Assembly: GCF_022832975.1 (NCBI RefSeq) | Contig: NZ_CP094846.1 | Span: 1 to 64,000 of the forward strand | Length of the DNA stretch: 64,000 bases | From: Ornithobacterium rhinotracheale | GTDB taxonomy: Bacteria > Bacteroidota > Bacteroidia > Flavobacteriales > Weeksellaceae | Direction of reading: 5' to 3' | Part shown: piece after piece, positions 40,174 to 49,799 of the stretch | Numbering within the stretch: position 1 is the first letter of the stretch | Layout of the letters: the number at the start of each line of letters is the position of its first letter | The notes under the pieces: model-generated | Databases searched by the model: none | Told to the model about the DNA's origin: nothing | Seen by the model: the letters and a program-made list of their open reading frames with translations, nothing else | Program-made: the position numbers and the translations under genes

Positions 40174-43140
40174 TTATAATGATAAATTAACTCCAAAAAT
40201 TAATGTTCTAGCTAAAGGGTAAGTACCATAATCCTCTCCAGGCGTAAGCGAACTTCCTGGCCTAGCATTAACCTCAGGATTGTAACCGCTGTATTTAGAT
40301 ATAGTAAACAAGTTTTGCCCTGTAAAATACAATTTTAATTTCTTAATATTTAAAGAGTTGGTTAGGTTTTCAGGAAGAGTATATCCTATAGAAACATTTT
40401 GCAATCTTAAATACGAACCATCCTCAATGTGCCATGTAGATGTTCTTCCATTACTTCCTGTCTGTTTTCTATTTGCTTTGTTCACCTGCCCATTCCCTGG
40501 ATTATCAACGCTTCTCCATCTATCTAATGCTATGGTTGTTCCATTAAAATTCCCTTCTAAATTATCTATATATCTCTTATTTAGATTTAAAATTTCATTT
40601 CCGTAAACCCCTTGAAAATTGAAACTAAAATCTAAATTTTTATACCAAAACTTACCTCCAAAACCATAAGTAAAATCTGGCATATAGTTACCAACTATGG
40701 CTCTATCTTTATCTAGGTCTATTACATTATCACCATCTACATCTCTAAATTTAAAATCACCTACCTTTGTATTTTTAAGATGTGGGTATGAATTGAGCTC
40801 TTCTTCATTTTTAAAAACTCCATCTATAATTGGTAAATAGTAATTTCCAATCGGCTTTCCTACTTCAGTTATATAATAAGCGTGACCAACACTACCCGAT
40901 GAAATAATAGCAGCATCAGTCTCACCTAAACTAACAACCTTGTTTATATTTTTAGACCAATTCGCATTAAACGATACTCCAGAATAATCGTTAAAGTTTT
41001 TTCTTGAACTTAATCCTAATTCAATCCCTTTATTGTTGACTTTACCAATATTTGTTAGCGATGTACTATATCCTGTAATTAATGGTACAGGCACATAAAG
41101 TAGCATATTTTCAGTATTAGAATAATAATAATCAACTGTCAAATCTAAAAGATGATTAAACATATGTAGATCTAAACCTCCATTTACCATTTTATTCTTC
41201 TCCCATCCTAAATCTTTGTTCTCAATTTTATCAGGTTTATAACCGAACACTAATGATCCTGAGCCATCTCCCAAAATATAATTTTCTAATGACATTGTAG
41301 CTAAATGTTCATAGTTACCAATTTGAAAATTCCCTGTCACACCATAACTAGTTCGCAACTTTAAGTTATTAATAAATGACAAATTATGTGCTCTCTTAAA
41401 GAATTTTTCTTTGCTTACATTCCATGCAGCTGACGCAGACGGAAAATACCCCCATCTCTTGTTTTTTCCAAATCTAGAAGAACCATCCGCTCTTATCGCT
41501 AATGATAAAAGATAACGATTATCATAATTATACTGAGCCCTAGACAAATAAGAAGCTATCGTCCACTCTGTTATATTTGAACTCCCTGCAATCACGATAC
41601 CCCCATCTATTACAGTTATATAATCATTAGGGTAGTCAGTCGCTCTCACATTATCATATTTGAATGTTTCTTTTTGCATTGATTGAACAAAAATTGCATT
41701 TAATTTATGTTTTTTGCCAAATCGCTTATCATATGTTAACTGGTTCTCAAACAACCAATTGAAAAAGAAGCTAGACGAACTATAACCTACAGGGTTAGAT
41801 GGGGAGTCATAATACTCTTTACCTTTAAATGGAAGCGTTGATGGTGTGTATTGATCATTGTGCGCTCCATAAAAATCTCCTCCAAACGAAGTTTTAAAGT
41901 TTAAACTTTTCAATAAATCATATGAGGCAAAAAGTTTACCCGTTACGGAAAATCTATCAATTAAATTTTTGGGCAAAACAGCCATTGCTACAGGGTTCAA
42001 AACTTCATTGTGCTGATAGTCTGTACCTATCCTCAAATAACCATTACCTTGATAATTGAAGCTTCCATCTTCATTATAAACTGGGAAAATTGGGGGCATC
42101 ATTAATGCAGACTGAACAATTCCACCTTTATCCGATGCGTCTACTCTATTAGATTTAGAATAAGATGGTGCGAAATTTACTCCAAATTTCAATTTGTTAT
42201 AATTTGCTGATAGGTTCATTCTAGCATTGAATTTTTGGAAATCAGAATTTAAAATAATCCCTTCTTTCTCCATATACCCTGCAGATAAAAAATATTTAAT
42301 TTTATCAGAGCTTCCCGAAAAAGACAAATTATGCCCCATAGTATAAGCCTCTCTAAAAATAGCATCTTGCCAATCTGTATCAACCAAGCCAACTTCACCT
42401 TTTAAGTATGGAAATAATATTGGTGGAATTTTTTGATACCCTTTTTTTCTCTTATCGTTTGGGTCTGATGGTGACGCATTTTTAACTTCTGATAAATATG
42501 CATTATTATGTCCATCGGCAGCAAATTCAGCAAATTCATAAGCATTCATCATTGGTAACTTTTTAGAAACACTCTGAACACCGTAATAGCCACTATAATC
42601 AATTCTCAACTTACCTCCTTTTCCAGATTTTGTGGTAATTAAAATGATGCCATTCGAGCCTCTTGATCCATAAATTGCCGCAGCAGAAGCATCTTTCAAA
42701 ACTTCGATTGATTCAATATCATTGGAATTGATATTTCCCATTCCTCTTTGCATTGGCACCCCATCTACAACATACAGAGGATCATTTCCCGCATTAATTG
42801 TGCTTGTACCTCTTACCTTAATACTCACAGGTCCTTCTGGATCTCCACTTGGCATAGTAACTTGCACACCAGCCATTTTACCCGACAAGGCTTGTCTAAA
42901 ATCTGATGTATTACTATTTACTATATCTTCAGCCTTAATAGAAGAAACAGCCGTAGACAAGTCTCCCTTTCTTTGAGTACCATACCCTACAACCACTACC
43001 TCATTAAGCTTAACAGTATCTTTTTTAGAAAAAAGCTCAGCTAATTCTCTTTGTTCTTCCGACATTTCTTTAGCCGTTTCTAAAATAATTTTCTTGATAC
43101 TTTCTTTTGATGCTTTAATTTCCTTAGGTTCATGTCCCAT
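40174..43140 (-). CDS. SusC/RagA-family TonB-dependent transporter, main part (frameshifted gene)
   Basis: 988 residues of a SusC-type outer membrane transporter. The plug begins at KLNEVVVVGYGTQRKGDLST, with VRGTSTINAGNDPLYVVDGV and IEVLKDASAAAIYGSRGSNG, followed by a beta-barrel ending PLARTLIFGVNLSL. This frame has no signal peptide. Upstream of the ATG the frame stays open and encodes the end of a CarbopepD-like domain (NADFDGLFTIDEIP), while the signal peptide and STN domain lie in another frame at 43196-43558. As written the gene is broken by a frameshift and deletion; re-initiation would give a protein that cannot be exported. Confidence 0.88.
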   Translation of the reverse strand: MGHEPKEIKASKESIKKIILETAKEMSEEQRELAELFSKKDTVKLNEVVVVGYGTQRKGDLSTAVSSIKAEDIVNSNTSDFRQALSGKMAGVQVTMPSGDPEGPVSIKVRGTSTINAGNDPLYVVDGVPMQRGMGNINSNDIESIEVLKDASAAAIYGSRGSNGIILITTKSGKGGKLRIDYSGYYGVQSVSKKLPMMNAYEFAEFAADGHNNAYLSEVKNASPSDPNDKRKKGYQKIPPILFPYLKGEVGLVDTDWQDAIFREAYTMGHNLSFSGSSDKIKYFLSAGYMEKEGIILNSDFQKFNARMNLSANYNKLKFGVNFAPSYSKSNRVDASDKGGIVQSALMMPPIFPVYNEDGSFNYQGNGYLRIGTDYQHNEVLNPVAMAVLPKNLIDRFSVTGKLFASYDLLKSLNFKTSFGGDFYGAHNDQYTPSTLPFKGKEYYDSPSNPVGYSSSSFFFNWLFENQLTYDKRFGKKHKLNAIFVQSMQKETFKYDNVRATDYPNDYITVIDGGIVIAGSSNITEWTIASYLSRAQYNYDNRYLLSLAIRADGSSRFGKNKRWGYFPSASAAWNVSKEKFFKRAHNLSFINNLKLRTSYGVTGNFQIGNYEHLATMSLENYILGDGSGSLVFGYKPDKIENKDLGWEKNKMVNGGLDLHMFNHLLDLTVDYYYSNTENMLLYVPVPLITGYSTSLTNIGKVNNKGIELGLSSRKNFNDYSGVSFNANWSKNINKVVSLGETDAAIISSGSVGHAYYITEVGKPIGNYYLPIIDGVFKNEEELNSYPHLKNTKVGDFKFRDVDGDNVIDLDKDRAIVGNYMPDFTYGFGGKFWYKNLDFSFNFQGVYGNEILNLNKRYIDNLEGNFNGTTIALDRWRSVDNPGNGQVNKANRKQTGSNGRTSTWHIEDGSYLRLQNVSIGYTLPENLTNSLNIKKLKLYFTGQNLFTISKYSGYNPEVNARPGSSLTPGEDYGTYPLARTLIFGVNLSL

Positions 43141-43195
43141 TTCAGAAACAATAATTGTAGAAAACTCAGGAATTTCATCAATGGTAAATAATCCA

Positions 43196-43558
43196 TCAAA
43201 ATCGGCATTGATTGTCTTTTCCGCTGATATTTTTTAACTTTTTTTCACTCTTCTTATTCTTTTCAAAGACGCTAATTATTTCGCCTTTAAGTGAATAATC
43301 TAAATTATTACCTAAAATATTTTTCAAAACACGCTCTAATGGTGTCTGAGAAAACTCAGCGGTAACATTTTTAGCTTGTTTTAAAATAGCTACATCGTAG
43401 ATTACCGAATAATCTGTTTGATTTTCGATATCTTTTAGCACATCTTTTATTGGAGTATCCTTGTACTTCCCGGTAATCTGTTGAGCTTCTAAGTTGCTAA
43501 AAAGCAAACACACACAACAGAGCGCTAATGCATTAAAAATTTTTTTTCTTAAACTCAT
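43196..43558 (-). pseudogene. N-terminal fragment of SusC (signal peptide and STN domain)
   Basis: 120 residues: signal peptide MSLRKKIFNALALCCVCLLF and an STN (secretin/TonB N-terminal) domain (ITGKYKDTPIKDVLKDIENQ, then LERVLKNILGNNLDYSLKGE). STN domains of TonB transporters touch FecR. The frame reaches NISGKDN, the beginning of a CarbopepD domain, and stops after five more residues in a shifted frame. About twenty residues of that domain are missing before the main part resumes. It starts 11 bp after the FecR gene, so sigma/anti-sigma and transporter are one unit. Confidence 0.8.
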
Positions 43559-43569
43559 ATGTTGTTATT

Positions 43570-44535
43570 TTAGAATTTTATTTCCCATACGCCATCAACT
43601 TTCTTATATGACATAGGAACAATAAATTTCAATGACTCAAACACATCATTTAAAGATTCATCTTTCTTTAATGAAATATTCAGTCTCTTATTCGCAATGT
43701 CATGATTCTGAATGTCGACGTTTATTTTTTGGTTATATTTTTTTTCAAGTTCACTAATGAATTCCACAAGGGTGATTTGTTCATAAATCAGCCTTGTTTC
43801 TTTTTCATCATCTGCTCTTGTAACTTTAACAGCATCCTTATCTTTAGATAGTTTCAATGTTTCTCCTGGCTTTAATTCTATTGCCCCATGATCCGTTACA
43901 AAAACTACTTTACCTTCAAATAGCTTGGTTTCTAAATAATCTTCCCCATCATTTAACGAAACCTCAAACTTTGTCCCTCGAACAACAATATCTCCTTTTG
44001 TTGTTTTCACCCGAAACTCTTTACCCTCTCTATGTTTAACATCAAAGCGAGCAATACCACTCTTCAACTTTATTATTCGGTTATCATTTCCAAAACTTGA
44101 ATTATATTCAATTTCTGAATTCGGTTGTAGAAAAACTACGGAGCCATCATTAAATTTCAAAACCTTACTTTGATTCCCACTTGAGGCTATAAAATTTTTC
44201 TCAACTTGATTATTTGAAGAAAATACCCAAAAAGCGGATAAAAGCCCCACGGCTATAATCAAAATCGAGATGCCGTATTTGATCCATTCGTGGGGCAAAA
44301 TAAATCGTGTGTTGTTTTGATTTTCTTGGTGTATTTTCTTATTTAAACGCATCCAATGCTCGTCATCCACAAGACTACGATTTTTACTTTCCAACCAGCT
44401 ATTTCCCCAATTTCTAAATATTGGAACATTTTTTTCTTTCTTTAAAAATTTATATAGAATACGCTCCTCTGACGGAGAAATCTCCCCATCGAAATACAAT
44501 TCTGCTATTCTTCTTATTTCTATATTTTTTTTCAT
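43570..44535 (-). CDS. FecR-family anti-sigma factor
   Basis: 321 residues. An N-terminal cytoplasmic anti-sigma part (about residues 1-85) is followed by one membrane helix (IKYGISILIIAVGLLSAFWV). A periplasmic FecR domain contains FIASSGNQSKVLKFNDGSVV and GIARFDVKHREGKEFRVKTT. The C-terminus is the DUF4974 domain (LEKKYNQKINVDIQNHDIAN). It transmits occupancy of the transporter to the ECF sigma factor encoded upstream and lies directly before the STN-containing transporter, as in other Sus-type systems. Confidence 0.94.
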   Translation of the reverse strand: MKKNIEIRRIAELYFDGEISPSEERILYKFLKKEKNVPIFRNWGNSWLESKNRSLVDDEHWMRLNKKIHQENQNNTRFILPHEWIKYGISILIIAVGLLSAFWVFSSNNQVEKNFIASSGNQSKVLKFNDGSVVFLQPNSEIEYNSSFGNDNRIIKLKSGIARFDVKHREGKEFRVKTTKGDIVVRGTKFEVSLNDGEDYLETKLFEGKVVFVTDHGAIELKPGETLKLSKDKDAVKVTRADDEKETRLIYEQITLVEFISELEKKYNQKINVDIQNHDIANKRLNISLKKDESLNDVFESLKFIVPMSYKKVDGVWEIKF

Positions 44536-44613
44536 CTCCTTCTTATCTGTATAACAATTTCACTCTATTTTTACCCAACTTGATTTTTATCATAAAGCAC
44601 GCTTTCTTTGGTC

Positions 44614-45237
44614 TTATTGCACAAAATACATGGTAAGCAATAATGCAATTGCTAGTTCATAAATTTCAGTCGGATATTTTTCTCTAAAATGAATTTTAAA
44701 AACCATCAACGCTCGAGACATGTGTTTCTCTACCGCAGTGGTGGAAATACCCAATCTTTCTGAAATTTCTCGATTCTTCAACCCCTCATCTCTTCTCAAT
44801 AAGAAAATCTCTTTTGTTCTTTTAGGCAATTGCCTTAGAACCATTTCTATTTGCTCCTTCATCTCTTCAACCATAAGAGGCATCTCTGCTCCCGAACTCA
44901 AATCAAGATTATATAATCTCTCTTCTCCTTCCAAGTTTTCCAGATATTCTATAGAGCTAATCTCTAGGATTGATTGCCTTTTTAAGTAATTTATGCACTT
45001 ATTTCTGATAATCGTAAAGAGCAACGAGGAAACGGAAACTAATGATAAAGTATGGCGTTTTTCCCAAATTTTTTCAAAAGTTTCTTGAACCAGGTCTTCA
45101 ACAACCGTCTGATTATTTACAAACCTATATGCGTAATTAGTCAATCTAGGACGATACTTTGTAAATAATATTTTAAATGCTTTTTCATTTCCTAATTTAA
45201 TCTCTTGTAGTAAAAATAAATCATCTTTACATTCCAT
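44614..45237 (-). CDS. ECF RNA polymerase sigma factor, FecI-like
   Basis: 207-residue sigma-70 factor of the Bacteroides expansion type. Region 2 is FKILFTKYRPRLTNYAYRFV with VEDLVQETFEKIWEKRHTL; region 4 is LPKRTKEIFLLRRDEGLKNR followed by EISERLGISTTAVEKHMSRA (HTH). A C-terminal hydrophobic stretch (ELAIALLLTMYFVQ) is common in this group. It is first in the operon and has a -7 element TACATTTG upstream. It likely activates the SusCD genes, and perhaps glpT, when FecR signals. Confidence 0.94.
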   Translation of the reverse strand: MECKDDLFLLQEIKLGNEKAFKILFTKYRPRLTNYAYRFVNNQTVVEDLVQETFEKIWEKRHTLSLVSVSSLLFTIIRNKCINYLKRQSILEISSIEYLENLEGEERLYNLDLSSGAEMPLMVEEMKEQIEMVLRQLPKRTKEIFLLRRDEGLKNREISERLGISTTAVEKHMSRALMVFKIHFREKYPTEIYELAIALLLTMYFVQ

Positions 45238-45257
45238 TGTTAGTCATTGGTTTTAAG

Positions 45258-45265
45258 CAAATGTA
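45258..45265 (-). promoter_or_regulatory. -7 promoter element of sigma/FecR operon
   Basis: TACATTTG (minus strand), 20 bp upstream of the sigma-factor start. The plus-strand promoter of glpT must lie in the same 125-bp gap but has no clear housekeeping box, which would fit control by the ECF sigma factor. Confidence 0.5.
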
Positions 45266-45362
45266 CTTCTACATTTCTAAAATAAAAAAGGGCTTTTGGG
45301 GTTGGGTAAAACGCTTTTTAATTGTTACATCTTAAACACAAAAGGGACAAAATTCAAATAAA

Positions 45363-46709
45363 ATGATAGGTAAAATCACAGATTTTTTTGGTATTAGCGC
45401 ACCAAAACCTCCAAGACAAGGAGAAACAGAACAAGAAAGAGCTGCAAGACAAAAAAAATTACAATGGAGTGTTTTTTTATCTGCTACTTTAGGCTACGGG
45501 ATCTACTATGTATGTAGACTGAGCTTAAATGTTGTAAAAAAACCAATCGTAGATAATCAAATTTTCACAGAAACAGAACTTGGAATCATTGGTTCGGTGC
45601 TTTTCTTCACCTACGCTATTGGCAAATTCACCAACGGATTCATGGCCGACAGAAGTAATATTGGAAGATTCATGAGCCTTGGGCTGTTTATATCTGCCAT
45701 AGCTAACCTATGCTTAGGTTTTACAAATAATTTTATATTCTTTGCAATACTTTGGGGTATTAATGGCTGGTTTCAATCTATGGGGGCTGCATCGTGTGTA
45801 GTAGGCCTTTCTAGGTGGTTTAACGACAAACAAAGAGGTTCTTTCTACGGATTTTGGTCTGCCAGCCACAATATCGGAGAAGCTCTAACATTTATAGTCA
45901 TTGCTTCGGTAGTTAGTGCTTTTGGTTGGAAAATGGGATTTATCAGCGCTGGTGTTTTAGGCATTTTAGGGGGACTAATCGTTTTATTATTTCTATATGA
46001 CACACCTCAAAGCAAGGAATTACCAGCAATTAATACCGCACAAGCTCATGTGAAAAGCGAAGACTTTAGCAAAGCTCAAAAAACTGTTTTGCTCATGCCC
46101 GCTATTTGGATTTTAGCCCTTTCTAGCGCTTTTATGTATATTAGCAGATATGCTGTAAATAGCTGGGGAATATTTTATTTAGAAGCACAAAAAGGCTACA
46201 GTACATTAGACGCAAGTTTCATAATTTCAATTAGTTCTATTTGCGGAATTATTGGAACAATGTTTTCCGGATTGATCTCTGACAAATTCTTTAGGGGACA
46301 GAGAAATTTACCTGCCTTAATCTTCGGCATCATGAATATTAGTGCCTTATGTTTATTTCTTTTAGTTCCTGGCGTTCATTTCTGGGTAGATGTCACTGCA
46401 ATGTTATTATTTGGGACAAGTATTGGGGTATTATTGTGCTATTTAGGAGGCTTAATGGCTGTAGATATCGCACCTAAAAATGCATCAGGGGCAGCGCTAG
46501 GAGTTGTTGGTATTGCCAGCTACATCGGAGCCGGAATCCAGGACATTGTAAGTGGTATTTTAATTGAAGGCAACAAGCAAATCGTTAATGGAAAAGAAAT
46601 ATATGACTTCACTTACATTAATTGGTTTTGGATTGGAGCTGCCGTTATTTCCACAATATTGGCATTATTTGTCTGGAACGCACAAAACAACCAAAAAGTC
46701 ATTGATTAA
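45363..46709 (+). CDS. glpT: GlpT/UhpT-family organophosphate:phosphate antiporter
   Basis: A 448-residue MFS transporter with twelve predicted spans. Family features are FLSATLGYGIYYVCRLSLNV (the YY-CR motif of organophosphate antiporters, with a phosphate-binding Arg), GKFTNGFMADRSNIGRFM, GINGWFQSMGAASCVVGLSR and FYGFWSASHNIGEALTFIV. It most likely imports glycerol-3-phosphate; a sugar phosphate cannot be excluded. It is divergent from the ECF sigma gene and makes sense with the secreted GDPD of the same locus. Confidence 0.88.
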   Translation: MIGKITDFFGISAPKPPRQGETEQERAARQKKLQWSVFLSATLGYGIYYVCRLSLNVVKKPIVDNQIFTETELGIIGSVLFFTYAIGKFTNGFMADRSNIGRFMSLGLFISAIANLCLGFTNNFIFFAILWGINGWFQSMGAASCVVGLSRWFNDKQRGSFYGFWSASHNIGEALTFIVIASVVSAFGWKMGFISAGVLGILGGLIVLLFLYDTPQSKELPAINTAQAHVKSEDFSKAQKTVLLMPAIWILALSSAFMYISRYAVNSWGIFYLEAQKGYSTLDASFIISISSICGIIGTMFSGLISDKFFRGQRNLPALIFGIMNISALCLFLLVPGVHFWVDVTAMLLFGTSIGVLLCYLGGLMAVDIAPKNASGAALGVVGIASYIGAGIQDIVSGILIEGNKQIVNGKEIYDFTYINWFWIGAAVISTILALFVWNAQNNQKVID

Positions 46710-46838
46710 AAAATAATCTTTAATGTCTTTGAATTCCAAATTTTAATTATTTTTTGGGGTTTTTAAACATAAATGGATTATTCAAAAACCTCCAATAAAA
46801 ACATAGCACAAAATACACGGCACTTACAATTAATTCTA

Positions 46839-49733
46839 TCAATAATTTTTAATTATGATTTCACCCTTTTTCTGCACTTTTTCATCGATATAAATCAAGT
46901 ACCAATAGGTGCCACTCGGCAATTTATGCTGGCGGTAGGTGCCGTCCCATTCAAAGTAAGTGCCCCCTTTCTGCGATTTCAAAAGTTTGCCGTAGCGGTC
47001 GTAAATTTCTACCCGAAAATTATCAAATAAATCTAAATTTTTCAGCACAAAAACATCATTTTTTCCATCGCCGTTTGGTGTGATGATATTGGTATTTGGT
47101 CCCATTCGGTCGAGTGCTGGTTTTTCAAGAAAATAGTCAAAATTCGCCTTTTCGTTGGAGCAAAAATCTTCATTATATTTAGCATAAAAAGTAACTTGCT
47201 CGCCACGCGTATAGCCAAACTCATTACTCGCTTGCCAATGTTCGCCGTCGTTGCTGTAAAGGTAATTCGTATTTTTAGGCAAAATCTGAACGATGCCATT
47301 GTTGTATTTTACTTCTTCGATAATTGGCGCAGGCGCTTCAATTTTCACTTCAAAAGTTTTGTCTAAATGACACGAAAAACTCGCATCTGCCGACACATGG
47401 TAGGTGCCAGGTTGCGTAATGCGCACCTTGTGACTGCTCGGATTGTTGTTGGTAGCGTCTTCTCCTTTGAGCCCGTTCCATCGGATATTGTAATAAAAAT
47501 CCTTGATTTCAAAAATATGCCCAGGCGCCACACAAAGCGATTCGGTGCCACTTTCTTCCGTTAAAAACAAACTGATTTTGGCAATTTCAAAACACGATTT
47601 TCGGTTGTAGACTCTAGCGTAAATGCTCGTTGGGAATTGAAGGTTTTCAACATTAAAAGCCAAATCATTTTCAATGGCATTAACATCGTCAAAGGCATTC
47701 TCTTTGGAATAATAAAACTTAATTTGGGCATTTTTAGATGTCGTAATAGAGTCTTTGTATTGGGCTAAATTAATCGCGTTTTCGCTCTGGCACACGATAA
47801 TTCTGTAATCTTTGGCATGCACTTGGTTGCGTGGCAAATCACAAGAATAATTAAAAACATTAAAATTCGCATTTTTGATTTCGTTTTGGCTCGGCAATTT
47901 AGTCCATTCATAAAAACCTATATTTTGGGCATTTTTGGTGGGCTGAAGCACCGCATTTTGATTAGGCGATGGATTGTCTGTAATTGGATTGGGGTTCAAC
48001 TTGCCCAAAGAATATTGTTGTGCAACCGCATCTGCTGCCTTTAGCGTTAAACTATATTTTTGTCCGCTAATCAAGCGATGATAAAAATCAAATTTTCCGT
48101 TTTTTACATCAAATTCAAAAGTCCGATTGCTCGCTTCGTGTTTTAGCACCATTTTGAAATCGCCTTCGTGGATTAGCTTTTCGTCTTCGTCTTGTTTTCC
48201 GTTGTCGTTATCGTCAAGATTCACCACGCCAGAAATATGATTAAGTGCCAATAAATAATCTTCGGTTTCCCCACCAGACGAGATGCGTGTGGCGTAATCG
48301 CTCGGGCTCAGCTCCGTTTTATCACCACCAATTCTTAATCGTAGATAATTTTTTCCATTTGGAGATTGAAAAGCACTTGTCGGGAAAGTAAATTTAAATA
48401 AAAGCGCTTTGTTTTCGCTATTTGCAGGAATTTCTTGCACTTGTGCGTATTCATATTTTTGAACAGCTCCGTTTTGTCCAAAAGCTCTATCTCCATTCAC
48501 ATCAAACCACGCAGCCGCATACGCAGGAATCTTAGCCGATGCGGTTACTTTTAAAGTTAATTCATAATTATCGCCTTTTTTGTCTAAAAAATAATCCACC
48601 AATCCATCGTCATCATCGGGCTCATTAGGGTGTAGGGTACGGCTCCCGAGTGCATCCTCGGAATAGACTTGTCGGCTTTCGGTATAGAGATATTTTCCAA
48701 GTTTAAATGGGAATTCGGTGCGAACGGCCAATGGCGTGTTTTTTACAGCAATTTTTCTACCATCTTGTAAAACGCCTGTTTCACCTTTAAAACTTAAAGT
48801 CACTTGATTGCCCACATTTTCACCCAAATCTTTGGGCGCATCGCCATAATTTTGCAAAGTATAGAATCCTATGGCTATGGCTTGTTTTCCGCCACCTTTT
48901 AGCGAAAATCTAAATTTTGATACTTTTTCTCCGTACCACAAGATGTCGCCCGCTCCTTCGCTAAAGTTATTGATTGCGCCATTGTACCAGCGCACCTTTT
49001 TACCTTGATTGGCAACATCTGCTTTGATCTCATTTAGACTCGTATAATTATCGCCACGATAATCATTTTTGGGCATTTCTAAAATACGCCAAGGCTTATT
49101 GTTGGTCAAATTTTCAATTTCTATGAATTCTATCGCATTAGGGCGATCGGCCGCAAGTGATTCCGCTCCCGAAACCACAATACCCTCTGGAGAAACCCTC
49201 ACGCCATTTTGGTTTTGGGCAATTAATTCTACTTCACAAACAATCTCATCTCCATCTCTTCCCACAATCCCAATGACTGAGTTGTGTGCATTTAGTTTTG
49301 TGTTAAAAAAATTTGTATTGTAAGTGCCATTGGACGAAACACCACAACCTTCAAAATCTTGAGCCGTGTTATCTCCATTTACAAACCAATTAAAACTTGA
49401 TTTTAAATCATCGTAAGGAAAATTCCCTGGAGTGTAAGATTTAAGCAAAGGCATGCTAGATGGCAACAAATCATTGTGAGAAATCACCTTTAGCTTAATT
49501 GTATAATGCATACCATTAGGCGTAGTAAATTCGCGTATGGTTTCGGGACGAGCCAAATCATTGATGATTATTTCATCCATGAGACCATTATTATTAATAT
49601 CCCAATTCACCCAATAAATATTTTCCCGATACGGACTTTTTCCATATGGTGCCACCGAGGCATCGGGAAATCTATTTTGAGCAAAATTTTTTATAAAAAA
49701 CAAACAAAATATAAAGAGAAAAATTCTACGCAT
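46839..49733 (-). CDS. Large secreted protein with GEVED domain and T9SS type B sorting domain
   Basis: 964 residues with signal peptide MRRIFLFIFCLFFIKNFA. A GEVED domain is seen at about residues 400-500 (AAAWFDVNGDRAFGQN, YLRLRIGGDK, SSGGETEDYLLA). Ig-like or SdrD-type segments follow (GVVNLDDNDNGKQDEDEKLI). The C-terminus is the CHU_C/gliding-associated sorting domain: NIITPNGDGKNDVFVLKNLD, FRVEIYDRYGKLL and LPSGTYWYLIYID. It is exported by the type IX system and displayed or released. Its own activity is unknown; adhesion is a reasonable guess. Confidence 0.85.
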   Translation of the reverse strand: MRRIFLFIFCLFFIKNFAQNRFPDASVAPYGKSPYRENIYWVNWDINNNGLMDEIIINDLARPETIREFTTPNGMHYTIKLKVISHNDLLPSSMPLLKSYTPGNFPYDDLKSSFNWFVNGDNTAQDFEGCGVSSNGTYNTNFFNTKLNAHNSVIGIVGRDGDEIVCEVELIAQNQNGVRVSPEGIVVSGAESLAADRPNAIEFIEIENLTNNKPWRILEMPKNDYRGDNYTSLNEIKADVANQGKKVRWYNGAINNFSEGAGDILWYGEKVSKFRFSLKGGGKQAIAIGFYTLQNYGDAPKDLGENVGNQVTLSFKGETGVLQDGRKIAVKNTPLAVRTEFPFKLGKYLYTESRQVYSEDALGSRTLHPNEPDDDDGLVDYFLDKKGDNYELTLKVTASAKIPAYAAAWFDVNGDRAFGQNGAVQKYEYAQVQEIPANSENKALLFKFTFPTSAFQSPNGKNYLRLRIGGDKTELSPSDYATRISSGGETEDYLLALNHISGVVNLDDNDNGKQDEDEKLIHEGDFKMVLKHEASNRTFEFDVKNGKFDFYHRLISGQKYSLTLKAADAVAQQYSLGKLNPNPITDNPSPNQNAVLQPTKNAQNIGFYEWTKLPSQNEIKNANFNVFNYSCDLPRNQVHAKDYRIIVCQSENAINLAQYKDSITTSKNAQIKFYYSKENAFDDVNAIENDLAFNVENLQFPTSIYARVYNRKSCFEIAKISLFLTEESGTESLCVAPGHIFEIKDFYYNIRWNGLKGEDATNNNPSSHKVRITQPGTYHVSADASFSCHLDKTFEVKIEAPAPIIEEVKYNNGIVQILPKNTNYLYSNDGEHWQASNEFGYTRGEQVTFYAKYNEDFCSNEKANFDYFLEKPALDRMGPNTNIITPNGDGKNDVFVLKNLDLFDNFRVEIYDRYGKLLKSQKGGTYFEWDGTYRQHKLPSGTYWYLIYIDEKVQKKGEIIIKNY

Positions 49734-49799
49734 AGTATTCAGAAATTTTTACTCTATAAATTTAAGTGTTTTTTAATTAATTGTAAATGAAAAAATGCC

